From assembly GCA_947561715.1 (NCBI GenBank), contig OX387205.1, positions 10,049,001-10,113,000 on the forward strand: a stretch of DNA of 64,000 nucleotides, in the 5' to 3' direction. This DNA is from Ascidia mentula (taxonomy: Eukaryota > Chordata > Ascidiacea > Phlebobranchia > Ascidiidae). The position numbers were made by a program, and so were the translations under genes. Positions 49,101-61,226 of the stretch are shown here, piece after piece; within the stretch, counting starts at the first letter, position 1, and every line of letters starts with the position of its first letter. The notes under the pieces were generated by a model. It was not told the origin of the DNA, made no database searches, and worked only from the letters and a program-made list of their open reading frames with translations.

Positions 49101-52100
49101 GACGTTAAACTGTTTTAGTTAGCTGCATACAGATGGCCACTGTTTTGACCAAAAAGTCACATCACTGTTTTACTTTATCTCTTTCAATTGTCTGTTTTTC
49201 AATTGCTTTATTAATACAAAAGTGCAGAAATGTTTTATAATTAATTTGTCCTGAGGATCTGGAAATTCTGTGTAACAAAAATGCATTAGTCTCACCCCCA
49301 AACTCGGCTCCTCCTTGCTTACAACTGCAAACAATTTTGTATCGGTCTATCTTTGCTTTGGGGGGACTCCAACTGATTTCGACGAATGTTGGTCCGACTT
49401 TGAGCCAACTAAGCGTGGAAGGGGCGTCGACAGCTAAAAGATTGACACAAGAAATAGAAAAATGGCCAAAATTGAGAGAATTTAAAGTCCATGTTCTGAT
49501 TTCGCGCCATTTTATGCAAACGTACTTTAGGTTGGCTTTGATTCAAAACATTAAAAAAGTTACAGAAGTTAAATGTTAAACGTAGAATAATTTTTGTAAA
49601 TTTTACTCTACTGTTGTGCAATGGATGACAATGATTTTGAATTGTATCAATATGAAATGAATACAATTTTTTTACTAAAGCTCTTTTCAAGGCCGTCCAA
49701 TTGTTTAAAACAAAATAATTAGCAATTACCAGTTTTGACAGAGGCGGTCACGGGGGCGCTCAAGGCGTCTTCCACCATCGCAAACACGAAAACGGAGTAT
49801 TGTGTGCCACTGTCAAGGTCACGAATCGTAACCTTGGTGACATTGGGTCCGACCGATTGGTAAACAGCGTTTGCGGTTCCGCTCATGGGAATACAATTAA
49901 CCTGTGAATTTGTCCATAGACAATGTTAATATGTTGGTTAAATAACAATGTTTTTTTACACTATTGCATGTGTATAAAGCTTTACATCATTGCAGAATAA
50001 GCAATGAACAGGTTTTATTTGTTAAATTTAGTTTTGTGTGGTAATTTACATGCCGAACATTTCCAGTTAAATTTTTTCCTCTTTGTTTAATTCCATTAAA
50101 TTCACCCTGATATCAATGTACAGGAACTTATTATCCATTCTCACTCAAAAACAACACTTATGTGTACTGTATGTTGGGTTAGTTACATGAAAACGAAACA
50201 TAATTTTCAACCTGATTCCTGGTAATTTTTGCTCGAGATTGTGACCACGTGATGTCTATGGTTGTTGGTCTGATGTTGCTGACTTGAAGGTTGCTCGGAC
50301 TTGGTACAGATGCACAGTTTATTCCTTCCCACCCGTCGTCACACACGCACACATGGTCCACGCACCTAAACACATTCGACTCGTTTGTGTTTTACTGTAT
50401 GACGTCATAAGCGTAAAACATTTGTTGAATGTTGTTGGTGCAATGTTTGAACGCTGCATAACATGAACGAATAAAACCTGGATAGTTAGTTTAAACTTAA
50501 CGTCTGCTTTTCCAACATGACTGACTTCTTCGGCTATTACAGGCAAGCTTAACTGGCTAGGTGAACTTTCAGTTATACAAAAGTGCATGCAGAAAATGTA
50601 CTATATAATATAAAGGTAAGAAAGTGTTTCAAGCGTCAACCATGAGAAACAACCTTAGATTTTTGAAAGGTTGCAAAATATATCTCGTAGTAGACCAGTT
50701 GTAAAAATAACGCCTATTTGAGTGCGTTACGTATGAAGATGATTGGCAAAATATTTCGCAGCCGGACAAGTTCTGAATATATTATTTACCTTCCGTTGCT
50801 GGAACACATATCAGGGCAATGTAGAACTGTACAATCGTGCCCGGCCCAACCCTCGTTACATGAACACGTACCGTTGTGACAGGTCCCAAAGCCTGCAGAA
50901 TAATGTAACGATCTTACTTTTACACAGTTTACGGATCAGTTAAGTATCCCATGTTGAATAAATGCATATATAGGCTAAAGCTATTGAAAAAAAACGACGT
51001 AATGTGATGTTATTAGCGATGTATTCGACGTTAATGAGGTGAATATTACCGGAACAGTCGCTTGGGCATTTCAACATGCTGCAATCCTCTCCAGTCCATT
51101 GGTCTGAACACTGACATGTACCATTTCGACATCTTCCGTTCGAGCTACAGTCGTTGGAACACCGTTTCAAGTTGCAACTTTTGCCTGTTTCAGACGAGCA
51201 AAACATACATTTAAGTATAATTTGATTATAATTGGTTGACTTCCCGTTGTCGATAATGATTCTGTTTTTTTTTATATGACAAGGAATAAAATGTGAATGG
51301 CAAGACCATTTGTCTAGCCTAAAAACAGTCATTCGTAACATACCAAAATCAGCATTTTTCTTTGCCGTGTGCTTTTGAAAACGTTTACAAAGTTGCAACA
51401 TTACGCGAACAAGCCACGCTAAATAAATATTCGGACTCTTTCCAAGGCGATCGCGACACATATTAGAGAAAAATTAGACTGAAATTTAAACACATTTTCA
51501 TCAACAGCACTCACCCGACCACTGCTCCTCGCATAAACAACGTCCGTTTTCGCACACGCCATTTGAAGAACAGTTTCTTGGACAGCGTTTAATCGAGCAA
51601 TCTTTTCCTTCCCAATTCACCTGGCAGTCACAGCGCCCTTCCACGCACTTTCCGTGATTCGAACAGCTGTTTTTACATTTCTTGATTGAGCAATCCTTGC
51701 CTGAAGAAATAAAGACAACCAGGTGAATGTTTTGTGTCATTTTCGTACGTTTCAACAGATATTCAAAAAGGTTTACGTTCAGAAAAACATAATGCGTAGA
51801 AGAATGCCGGTCATTTCTGCTTATAACTGCACTCAAAGTGTTGAAATCACAAAATTTAACACTTGTACGAAATCGGGCCTTATGCTTTGCGTGGGCTACG
51901 CTGGCAAAACGCCCTCTGGTAAAATCCTCTTAATTGCACTAAACGACGGCTAATGATAATGGCACAATACTGGTGCAAACTTATTGCCAATTCATGTTAC
52001 ATTTTTGTACCTGTAAATCCCTTATTGCAACCACACGAGCCATCTCTGCAGACACCGTTTCCGCCACAATTTTTGGGACAGGCTTTTTCAGAACAGTCTT

Positions 52101-53918
52101 TTCCCGTCCATTTACCCTAAGCACAATAAACCAAGTCACACAAAGAGTTAATTTTGTTGCAATTTGTTGAATCCTTCTCAGCAATGCCCTTACCCAGCAT
52201 TTACATTTTCCTTGATTTTTGCAACTTCCATGGCCACTGCATGCGTTTGGACATTTCGAGGTTTTGCAATCTTTCCCGGTAAAACCTGGTCGACATTTGC
52301 ACAATCCATCAACACATTCCCCGTTTCCTGAAAATAGGAAAAATACTGACAGTCAGTGCTTGTTGTACACAAAATGTTTGCCTTTCCTTTTATATAACAC
52401 CGAGGTTTCCACGTAAAGATTGTTAAGGAGTGGTAACGTTTTACAAAAACAGACTAAATAACAAATGACAATATACACTTACATATATATGACATCTTAA
52501 CTTTTATGCTAAATAGACGCTTTTCTAATTGGATTGTTTGTTTCAAAATTGAACGTACCCGAGCAATTTGAGAGGCAATGCCTTCTGCCTAAACCTCTAA
52601 TTACAGGTTCTTCTTCCGTCCCTTGAATAACGTCAAGTACCGGCTGTTTCTTGCATACTTTGCACTTCTTCTTGCTTTGGTTCTGAAAACGTAAGACCAA
52701 ACGTAAAAAAACAATTTCAGTCTAAAATTTTAGCTGCGCTGTTCATTCAGCATTTTCAATAAACTTAAATAGATTTGTGGCCAAACACAGAATCCCGTAA
52801 TTGTCCCACAGGACAATGGCCTCTGTTAAAACAATCCTGTTCTCACAGACTTACTTTCAGCTTTTTTTCAACCGCCCTTAGTCGTTTCACGAAAGTTTTT
52901 TCAAGCATTTCAAGGTCAGCTCGAAGTTTTTGGTTGTTTAGTTTCATCATCTGCAGATCGGTTTCACTGCACGCACATCTGAAATGTTTTAAAGTCACTT
53001 AAAATGATCCTGTGATTTACGTTGTTTTTAATAAATGATGCAACATAGTAGGTACAATAACAATACTAACAAATTTATGTTTGTTTTAAAGAAAATTCAT
53101 ATTTCTAGGTATTCAGGAAACCCAATACATGTTTGATCATACTTTTGGCCAGGAATCTGAATTCGATGATTAAAGTGAAAGGAATCAGCGTACGGTCTCC
53201 CTTGCTCGTCCACGTCATATCTTGAAGGAGTGACGTAACCTCGGTGGACATGCACGAAGTCTAAAGGTACACGAAGTTTAGAAACAAACAGTTTCAAATT
53301 AAAACAGTGGAAATTTCAAGGTAACTTGTTTATGGCAAAATACTTTTTGTAATAATTGGCAGTAAAAACAGCTTCTATATAGTCACCACAAAGTGAGCCT
53401 TGTCGGCTATTTAGCTGACAAGATCGTTGTAAGTCACACCATAGCTGTTAGATTACCTTTGCTAGCGTTTTGTGGTTTGTCGTTGTAGTTTGTCATAAAC
53501 TCGTTGGTCAGGTCTGGGCCCAGGGGAGGATCAACAGGTGTGCCAGGGCACTGACAAAACCTCTCCGCCGGAATGTTGATACTACAGGCAAAAATCAAAA
53601 ATTTGTCAGTTTGAATTTGTCTGTTACAGTTTTTTATGTGTTCATGCTTCGAACGATAGTTATCATACCGGAAAATAACAATTATACCTGAAACAGTTAC
53701 AATAGATCCATTATTTTACCACACAGTTTCATATTTTTAAACAAATTTCACTGATAGTTTTACCTGTATTTATGATTAAACACCAGTGGTTTAGGTTCTT
53801 GCGTCTCGTTTCGTTCGATTACTTCATCGCGTACAACCACTTGTTCCATGGTCGCAACTGACATTACGTGCCATACCGTCAAAACAGCGCTTGCAGCAAA
53901 TCTATATCTGCAAAGCAT
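38588..53918 (-). CDS. tnc-like tenascin: Tenascin, complete gene, 46 exons, about 2,338 residues
   Basis: Secreted extracellular-matrix glycoprotein, normally a hexamer that modulates cell adhesion. Domain order in the protein: signal peptide ([20 protein letters not shown]), N-terminal assembly domain with paired cysteines and heptad coiled coil, eight tenascin-type EGF repeats, eighteen fibronectin type III domains, C-terminal fibrinogen globe. This order is found only in tenascins. I placed 46 exons whose lengths and phases add up without a break to 7,017 coding bases. Most FN3 domains are split by an internal intron and start at phase-1 introns, as in vertebrate tenascins. One junction (48169-48270) needs a GC donor. 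I saw no RGD motif. Invertebrate chordates are believed to carry a single tenascin gene, so the vertebrate letter names do not apply strictly. Confidence 0.93.
39995..50365 (-). CDS. Tenascin fibronectin type III block (eighteen domains)
   Basis: Eighteen FN3 starts read in order: [126 protein letters not shown]. Each has the core Trp (V-x-W) and the L-x-P-x-T-x-Y strand. Exons in coding order run from 50365-50212 through 49901-49730, 49433-49296, 49023-48901, 48651-48503, 48394-48271, 48168-48037, 47904-47755, 47256-47101, 46912-46638, 46490-46260, 46179-45999, 45776-45618, 45493-45380, 45149-45017, 44944-44808, 44518-44355, 44281-44173, 44111-44000, 43920-43760, 43567-43450, 43338-43137, 42839-42683, 42611-42368, 42180-42062, 41985-41854, 41744-41469, 41152-41018, 40864-40688, 40600-40511, 40436-40314 to 40248-39995. 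Confidence 0.9.
46180..46259 (+). repeat. tRNA T-arm/B-box sequence inside an 80-bp tenascin intron
   Basis: GGTTCGATTCC at 46230-46240 matches the polymerase III B-box consensus GGTTCGANTCC exactly, with CGGG/CCCG pairing around it as in a T-arm, preceded by CCCGAAGGTTG. No A box or acceptor stem, so a remnant of a tRNA-derived SINE rather than a tRNA gene. It fills the intron between tenascin exons 46490-46260 and 46179-45999. Confidence 0.5.
49118..49175. mobile_element. MITE fragment in a tenascin intron
   Basis: AGCTGCATACAGATGGCCAC and TGTTTTGACC match one end of the family seen at 8.3, 27.5, 28.2 and 34.4 kb. The rest is missing. Confidence 0.5.
50790..52327 (-). CDS. Tenascin EGF-like repeat block (eight repeats)
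   Basis: Exons 52327-52194, 52116-52011, 51700-51515, 51184-51050, 50892-50790, plus the edges of 52682-52559 and 50365-50212. Each repeat is about 31 residues with six cysteines, pattern C-P-x2-C-S-x2-G-x-C-x3-x-C-x-C-x4-G-x-D-C (for example [19 protein letters not shown]). Repeats cross exon borders at phase-1 introns. EGF repeats of tenascins are known to be anti-adhesive and to bind EGF receptor weakly. Confidence 0.9.
52559..53918 (-). CDS. Tenascin N-terminus: signal peptide, assembly domain, coiled coil
   Basis: Exons in coding order: 53918-53764, 53581-53457, 53260-53143, 52978-52855, 52682-52559. The first encodes the signal peptide and a charged segment. The fourth begins [16 protein letters not shown] and runs as heptads ([19 protein letters not shown], in register), the trimer-forming coiled coil next to interchain cysteines. 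The fifth carries CKVCKK and ends LSNCSG, opening the first EGF repeat. Start chosen at 53916-53918, the Met directly before the hydrophobic signal; an upstream Met in the same frame (MSFCQRLR) is possible. Confidence 0.85.
53378..53452. mobile_element. MITE fragment, reverse orientation, in a tenascin intron
   Basis: TATAGTCACCACAAAGTG is the reverse complement of the internal CACTTTGTGGTGACTATA shared by the 28.2 and 34.4 kb copies; GCTGACAAGATCGTTGTAAG also matches the 34.4 kb copy in reverse. Confidence 0.5.
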
Positions 53919-55315
53919 CTTTATACCTACACAAAATAAACGTACCGAAAAATTGAACGCTCGTATCCTTAGCCTTTGGCAAAAACTCACTACTCAATTG
54001 AAGCCAAACTTATCGCACACAAACTACCGTGCCAGACGAAAAATCACATTCTAAGACTGATTTTGTAGACTTGTCTAACGACGCTGTTACGGTCTTACTA
54101 AAAAAATATCGCAACTTCTGTCTTGTGTTGGCATTCTGACAACTGGTAAGACCTCGCTTCACATCGAGTCACAATTAACGCCTTAGTTTTGTTTTACGAC
54201 TGACTGGCGCCTTAGATGCATTTTTTCATTTTAACACTGCCATTCGCAATCACGGCAAGCTGGACAGCATCAGTGATATACATACTTTTCGCGTCAAGAA
54301 AAAACACATATTACGACGTATCTATGGCCCTAACACTTTCCTTGCATCGTAGCAGATTGGTATGCATTGAGCTCCTTTCATTACTTCAGCTCCCTCTGTC
54401 TGGTGGCATGCAAATCTCTGCATACTAACGACCGAAACTGGAAATCATTACCAATGGTTCATGGGTCTATGCCGATGTTTTGCGACGGTTAGGTTCGCAT
54501 GGAAAACTCGCACTTCGCACGTTTGTTGGTCAAACAAAATGTTTCGCACCGTCGACAACAAGCACAACATTTTGTCAACGACCTATTTACACGATCGTGT
54601 CAAGGTAGCTTCTGGTAAATACGAACTGGATTAGGTTTCGACGGAAGGTTTTTGAAGTGTCCGACGCTGTGTGCCCAAGGTCGAAATAATAATAACGGGT
54701 TTAAAACAAGAATGGAACGATTTTATTATCCTTGATTTATACCTTCTTAGCCTCTAAAGTTCTTTGTAGTGTATTTGCCACAATTTGTTTCATAGAAGTT
54801 ATCTCGAGCTTAAATGGTGACAGGTTTTCTACCCCCTCAAATGTAGGATTAGAAAACCTTGACTTTGGAATTTTTTTAAAAAAGAAACTTTATTTAACTG
54901 CAGTTCACGTCGGACACGTAAACAAATTTATTTATTTTGAGGCTTTCTGCTCGAAAACAATTCATTTCAGCAAAAAAACTAGTTATTACAAAACAGATGA
55001 TCAAAAAGTTATTACACGAAAGATAGTCGACCAAAAAAGGTTTGAATGTGGAATACTCGTTACAGCAATGACTTTTATTTTAAAGTTTGCACCAATAGAA
55101 TTAAGGTTGGGAACCATTGGCCTTGTATTCACTTTTGTTAACAGCAACTTGATTTGCAAAACCCAAACATTTTACAAACAAAAGTTAACCAACATTTTCG
55201 TTTTTAAGTTTTTTTATTTTAACTGTACTGTTGTTCTGGCACAATTAAACGTAACTTTTATTCACCGAGGTGAAGCAGTATGCCTGGCAGTAACATAACA
55301 TTTTCGTTAGTTCTC
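53919..55315. other. Upstream region of tenascin and intergenic DNA
   Basis: Holds the tenascin promoter by position. No TATA box stands out. A 188-codon open frame on the plus strand (54732-55298) has a TTG start and AT-driven composition and is not called. A repeat fragment near 55243-55305 (AAACGTAACTTTTATTCACC, TATGCCTGGCAG) resembles sequence beside the inverted repeat at 59.1 kb. Confidence 0.45.
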
Positions 55316-55321
55316 TTTATT
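55316..55321 (-). terminator. Polyadenylation signal for the DDX21-like gene
   Basis: AATAAA on the minus strand, 68 bases after the stop. Confidence 0.6.
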
Positions 55322-55388
55322 ACGTCAATACACCAGCGACAGCAGGTAACACAATATGTTCCTAGTTGGCAATACGTTAAACACCCAA

Positions 55389-58300
55389 TCAAACATCCAC
55401 CCACTTTCTTTTGAAACCGCCCCCGCGGCCCCCACCTCTTGAGCCCCCGGACCCGCCGCGGCCCCCGAATCGTCCCCGGCCTCCCCCGTTGTTACGGTAA
55501 CCACCGCCGCCGCCACCTCCAAAACGGCCCCTGTTATAGTTTGAATTTCCGCGGTCTCCAAACCGGTTGTTTGACCGCTGGGGGGCGCGGTTGTCCTCCA
55601 ACAGCTCGGGAAGTTCTTCGGCTTTGCACAGAGTTAAACTAGCGGAGTCTGTCCAGTACTGTTCGAGTTGCTCGGTGAAGTCGTTTGGAAGGTCAAACAC
55701 GGCTCCCTGTAGTATTAACGGGCTCAGTAAGTGTATCAGGATATGATAATTTATTGCAACAACAGTACTATTGTGTGCAACAGACAGACAATTTTTGTTT
55801 TAATTGCCACGGGAACCCATGTTTTAAACAAAAAAGAGCAATATTAACGAATAAGGGTTTGTGCTTGTTGCCGCCAAAATGCAGCTCAAAACAACGTTTC
55901 AAGCTGGACAGGTCAAGATACTGGTGTCGATTTTTTACGCCGCAATTTTAGCTGGCAAAAATCGGAAGGATTTGTTTGTTGAGGAATAAAATAAACTTCA
56001 TTCTAAATTAACGGCAATCCATCCAGATCATCATTACTTCGGTGTATCACATACAAAGCCGCACCTGTTTATCTGAAGTCAGCCTCAATCCTCTGACAGC
56101 ATCTCTTAACTCCTTGCTAGCATTCTTTTCTATGGTAGAAAAGAAGAACCCAGCGTACTTCACCTCGAAGTTTGCTTTCATCAACCAACTGGTGTAACCC
56201 TGCACAGACATATCGAAATAAAATTGTGACAATGTACCGCTATTTGTAGTGATGAATCCAGCCGTTTTACCGAGTGTCTCCTATTTTACAATTGGCCGAA
56301 GCCGACAATTAGTCTCACCACATTCAATCTTTTTTAATCTGATTGTCAGTATGTGAGGTATATTACATACAAGTTATTTTTATGTTGGTTTTTAAACTGC
56401 GTTGTTTGTGTTTTTAGCGATACCGGTGATGCCTGTAAATACAGGCGATATATATTCATCATGAACAACGCCAAACAAACGACTTGGGATTACTTGTAGC
56501 AATTGCAATTTACACAGGTTAAGTTTGGGAACATATTATATTCCATTACAGGTACAGCCACGCTATTTGTTGAGCAACATGCTAAACTCTTTGTACACAA
56601 CCTACCAACTGTGAGCTTAACAGGGATCGCGATTTTACTTTTCCAGCACCGGATATCCACGCGAGGGCGGCAGCGAGCGCCTCCATGGCACCTGTCAATC
56701 AAAATCGAGATTAATGTCATTTCAACGCTAACTATATTGCGTTGTCCGTACCTCCATCGTGCTTCGCGGCGACGACTTCCGCTTGCTCCATAAACTCTGC
56801 AGTCACGGATTTTTCGATTGTATCAAGTGACGTCATCGCGTCTTGAATCGAGGCTTTTACAATATCCTAAAACGACGAACATTAATTCACAACACAAACA
56901 ATATCCAAGTTTTCATGGAAAAGGTGATTATTACACTCAAACATTACGAAAGGCTACAACAAGTTTAGGTATTTTTTTATCATGTGTGACATGAAACCAT
57001 CAAAATGGTGGACATTTTGACTAGACTTTACAAATTAGGAAAATAATTAACGTATGTTTACCAAATTGGTCTGTCCATGCACATACTTTACAGTTTTTTA
57101 GGTGTTTTACTACAATTGTAATATAACAAAATTCTAACAAGACTCTGTCTCGTCAAAATAGGGCATAAAACTTGTAAGTTTCTTACCTTAGGCTGAGGTG
57201 GTCCCACAAATTTGAACTTGATTCCAGCTGTTCGTTCAACTTTCCGTATCGCTCCATCTTCTCTGGGTTTATAAAAACACACGCAAACACCCGTTCGACC
57301 AGCTCTGCCCGTGCGCCCTGACCGATGGATGTAAGACTCGATATCCTAAAAACAAACTGTTATGTAGACGCTTTTATAAAGCTGATACAAACATACAAAA
57401 ATATATTTTAAGGCCGTGCGCAAATCAAATCATTTGTATTTTGGGAAAAAATACTACGCGAATGGACAATAAACACAAAAAACAAAATGACATAAACACA
57501 TAAAAAACCAGATGGGTTACGACAGGATGTATTCGACGTTAGGTTGTCGGTCGTGCGAATTGTTCACTAAGAAGCGAATGCAAAAACATCAAAACCTTTT
57601 TTGGCAATTTTAAAAAAGGAATAGTACCCAATTCTAGAACAGACGAATTTGTGTGCAAACTAGTGTTTGAACTTTTTTGCGTTGTCAATACATTTGTTGA
57701 TCGAACAACAATGTTTAAAAACTGGTGTTCACTAAGTTTTTGAGTTAGCTCACCTGTGGCGGGCTCGTCTGTATAACTAAGTCAATTTCAGGAATATCCA
57801 AACCCCTCGCAGCCACGTTGGTGGCAACCAAACACTTTACAGTCCCCTCCCTGTACGCCTGTAGAGAAAGTAATTTTTAACCACAGAACAAACAACACAA
57901 ATTGGGATTTTCATTGCTTACGCGCAGTGTAATTTCGCGTTGTTTTTGTTCAATGTCGCCGTGGAGGACTTGGGCTTTGAGCTGTTGCAAGGCATCGCAT
58001 ACCACCAACTCATTGGCTTCTTTTTTGGTATCTGTGAATATCATTGCACGCCCGTGCATGCCACTGTGCAGTTGAACAACGCCACCTGCAAACAGGGTGT
58101 TGTGGCATAAATTTTTGATCCTGGTGTTGGCTTTATGCCACTTTCACTGCAATATTTCGATCAGTGACCAATTATAACTACCAGGGGTGTCGCAAGCTTT
58201 TCTTTATATTCACCATACAGTTTGTTCGATGATTAATGCTATATGACATGGGTGTCAAATACAAAGGCTGAATGCAGCATTTTTGGTTTGCCGCCATTCA

Positions 58301-61226
58301 CAAATTACACAGGAATGCAATGAGCCAAGAAAGGTTTTTGGACCATTGATTTAGATTGTTTAAACCATTTTTAGACTTTTTCCAAAACAATTATCACATG
58401 GATGATAAAGATACAACTGTAAAAGTGTAGTGTTCAGCCCTAGCATTAAAACACAAAATGCACTGCATTTCAATATTGCCAAACACCTATGATTTTCCAA
58501 AGGCTAATTATCAAAATGGAAACAGGTTTTGCCATTTTGTACTCAACACTTTGGATTGAAATATATATACTCAACTTTTCATTTACCTTTGACAATTGAA
58601 TTTATTTACCTATAATTCCTGCCCTGTCACTGTACTGGCATCGGATAGCCATATGTTCCACTGTAGTCGCAGTTCTGTTTAATGATGTCCCTATTGTATC
58701 CACATGCACTGTTTTATCCGCATTCATGTATTTTTCTGCAGTTTTGTACACCCATCTTGGACAGGTTGCAGAAAACAGAAGTGTCTGGGGCATTTCATCA
58801 CGTTCTGTAAAAGTTACAAAAACAATTTGTAAAAGTTAGTAATTACAATTATTAATATCTAAACAACTGTGGATCATTCTTAATGCACTGTGAATGGTTG
58901 ACAATAAAATATTTAATAATCTGTTCTTCTGGCAAAGATAAAACGTAACTTTATTCACCGACGTTTCGCCTGTTATTCAACAAGGCTTCCTCAAGGTAAT
59001 GGTACAGCACACAACCAACTTTTCGTGTTGGCATGTTTTTTGGCGTTAGTTGTGTGCTGTACCATTACCTTGAGGAAGCCTTGTTGAACAACAGGCGAAA
59101 CGTCGGTGAATAAAGTTACGTTTTATCTTTGCCAGAAGAACAGATTATTAAGTTACAATATGCCTGGCAGCAACAAAAACATTATATTAATAAAATATTT
59201 GCTAAAAGTATTTGCTATTTTTTTTAACCAACCATAAATGTACAACAGTTAATTTCCACATTTCGCTACTTGGTGCATATAATAGCTTTTTTCGAAACAA
59301 AATAGTAAAAAATCTTTTGTTTTTCAAAGTAAAAATGTATATACAGTAAAGTTAACGACACATTTGTACCTTCTGTGTAACCGTACTGCAAAATTTCCTC
59401 AACAGTCGGAGCAAAGCCCATGTCCAACATGTTGTCAACCTCATCAAGAACCACATGTTTAAGCTCATTCAAACGAAGATTTCCCTTTCTTCATGACAAA
59501 GCAATGTGTGTTTAAAATACACCAAAAAAATTATTCCAACGCCCTCGAAACCATGACACACTTACTTCAAATGATCAAGAATTCTGCCTGGGGTCCCCAC
59601 GACTATGTCCACACCACTTCTCATTGCACTTTCTACAATAATATCAAGTTTAAAAATATCCACATAATTAGTCACAGGCAATTAAACCTACCTTGAGGAT
59701 AATATGGTGATCCCCCATAAACACATACGAGCGACAAACTTTGACGAATATCCTTGAAATCGTCATGAACTTGAATAGCAAGTTCCCGTGTCGGTGCCAT
59801 GACCAAAACCTAAAAAGATTTAACAATGGGCATTTTTTTTGTCACAGTGTCAAGTGTATCATGGATATTACCTGCGGGGCCCTGCCTCTTACTCGCTTAG
59901 TGTCACTTGACAGAAGCTTTTCAACCAAAGGCAATGCAAAAGAAAGCTATAAACAAAAATGTAGTGAGACATGGTATTTTTGGAATGATTTCAAATGATT
60001 GACTTACTGTTTTCCCTGTTCCAGTTCCTGCAAAAGAACACAAATATCATCAAATCATTTGTTGTAATATGCTATATTTGCTATATATAATATAAACAGC
60101 ATTTACTAGTTTGGTATCTATACAAATTAGGTCTATGCCAAAGAGGTGCAACTGCACAAACTATTGGTAACATAAAAGTAACGAATTTAAGGTATTAAAG
60201 GCTAAAATTTAAGGTACTTGCTTTGGTGTGAACAAGACTTACATAGTTTCTACTTTAAAATGATTTACAAATTGTATGAATTACAAAAAAATTGCACAGT
60301 ATACGTAACAACAGTAGCTAAAGTAAACCTACTTGCTTGGGCAATAACGTCTTCGCCATCAAAAACATGGTTGAAAGTCTTTATTTGAATGGGAAACAGA
60401 TATTTCACACCCTGTTTGTTCAAAAGGAGTTTGGTGTTGTCAGTAATACGAAAATTTGAGAAATCCCCAAGATATTCAGGAGAATTTTTATCTACTGGTG
60501 GAACCACTTCTTTGTCTTCGTTGCCAATAATGTCTTCCACAACAATTTCCTAAAGAGTTTGTGGCAAAACTTAGTTAATAAATATATATTTTTAATTATG
60601 ATGCCTATTCGCAGAAGATGGCCACAAACTACTGACAGGCACACAAAATCAGACAGTTTTAAAATGTGCTTTTGCAAACTATTGCGAGGACTAGCAAACA
60701 TTTAACACATATTAGTGTACAAAAATTGAAAAATGTCCTGTTTAAGTTGGGGACAAAATAATATTTTTGAGATATTCCCATGCATATGTTGGTTGCCATA
60801 CTGAATAGTTACCTCTTTTATCTTTTTAGTCTTCTTTTTTGGTGTTTCAGTCTTTTTTCTTTTCTTTGGAGGTTCTTCTTCGTCTCCACTTTTGTTTGCT
60901 GCCTTATCCTAAACAGCATTATATATATTTTTAAACAACCATCACCAAACCTAATAAATGAAAACCTTTTGCTGGCATTTTATGGCAAGCTCATACAACC
61001 AGATTTATGTCATTGGCACAAACTTAGAACACACAATCCGGATTGGAAAAAATATCGAGAACCAATCTGGCACACAATAAATAAAACAAACCTTTTTCTT
61101 TTCTTTCTTTTTTTCAGAGGACTTCTTTGTTTTCTTGACCTTCTTTGGTTTTACAATGTCTTCCATCACAAGTTGGTCCACACATTTGTCAGGTGAGGAA
61201 ATTGGACTTTCACTTAATTCAACCAT
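55389..61226 (-). CDS. ddx21: DDX21/Gu-type DEAD-box RNA helicase, 16 exons, 707 residues
   Basis: Nucleolar helicase for rRNA synthesis and processing. Coding order: 61226-61092, 60908-60813, 60549-60333, 60027-60008, 59946-59872, 59809-59692, 59632-59566, 59488-59370, 58804-58610, 58085-57922, 57858-57754, 57345-57187, 56866-56752, 56691-56606, 56199-56065, 55706-55389; all phases agree. Lysine-rich N-terminus ([18 protein letters not shown]). Motifs: Q region [18 protein letters not shown], Ia APTREL, Ib GTPGRI, II DEVD (as in DDX21, not DEAD), [29 protein letters not shown]. The Gu C-terminal domain follows ([13 protein letters not shown] to FDLPNDF), then an RGG/FGG tail ([19 protein letters not shown]) for RNA binding. 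Vertebrates have DDX21 and DDX50; this gene may be co-orthologous to both. Confidence 0.95.
58913..59151. repeat. Near-perfect inverted repeat, 103-bp arms, in a DDX21-like intron
   Basis: Arms 58913-59015 and 59049-59151 differ at one position; spacer 33 bases. Each arm contains GAGGAAGCC...GGCGAAACGTC and GTGAATAAAGTTACG. The layout recalls the Penelope tails in this window. It lies between exons 8 and 9 on the minus strand. Confidence 0.9.
60008..60027 (-). CDS. 20-nt microexon encoding the helicase Walker A loop
   Basis: Exon 4 of the DDX21-like gene. With one base from exon 3 it gives R-T-G-T-G-K-T, the ATP-binding loop. Flanked by TTTTGCAG and GTAAGT. Confidence 0.85.

Noticed and set aside
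54732..55298. 188-codon open frame on the plus strand
   Set aside because: TTG start, AT-driven amino acid mix, no family pattern, and it ends in a repeat fragment.
59489..59565. Suspected frameshift between helicase exons 7 and 8
   Set aside because: Using the acceptor after CATGAAG instead of the later AAAG restores the frame and the family sequence.
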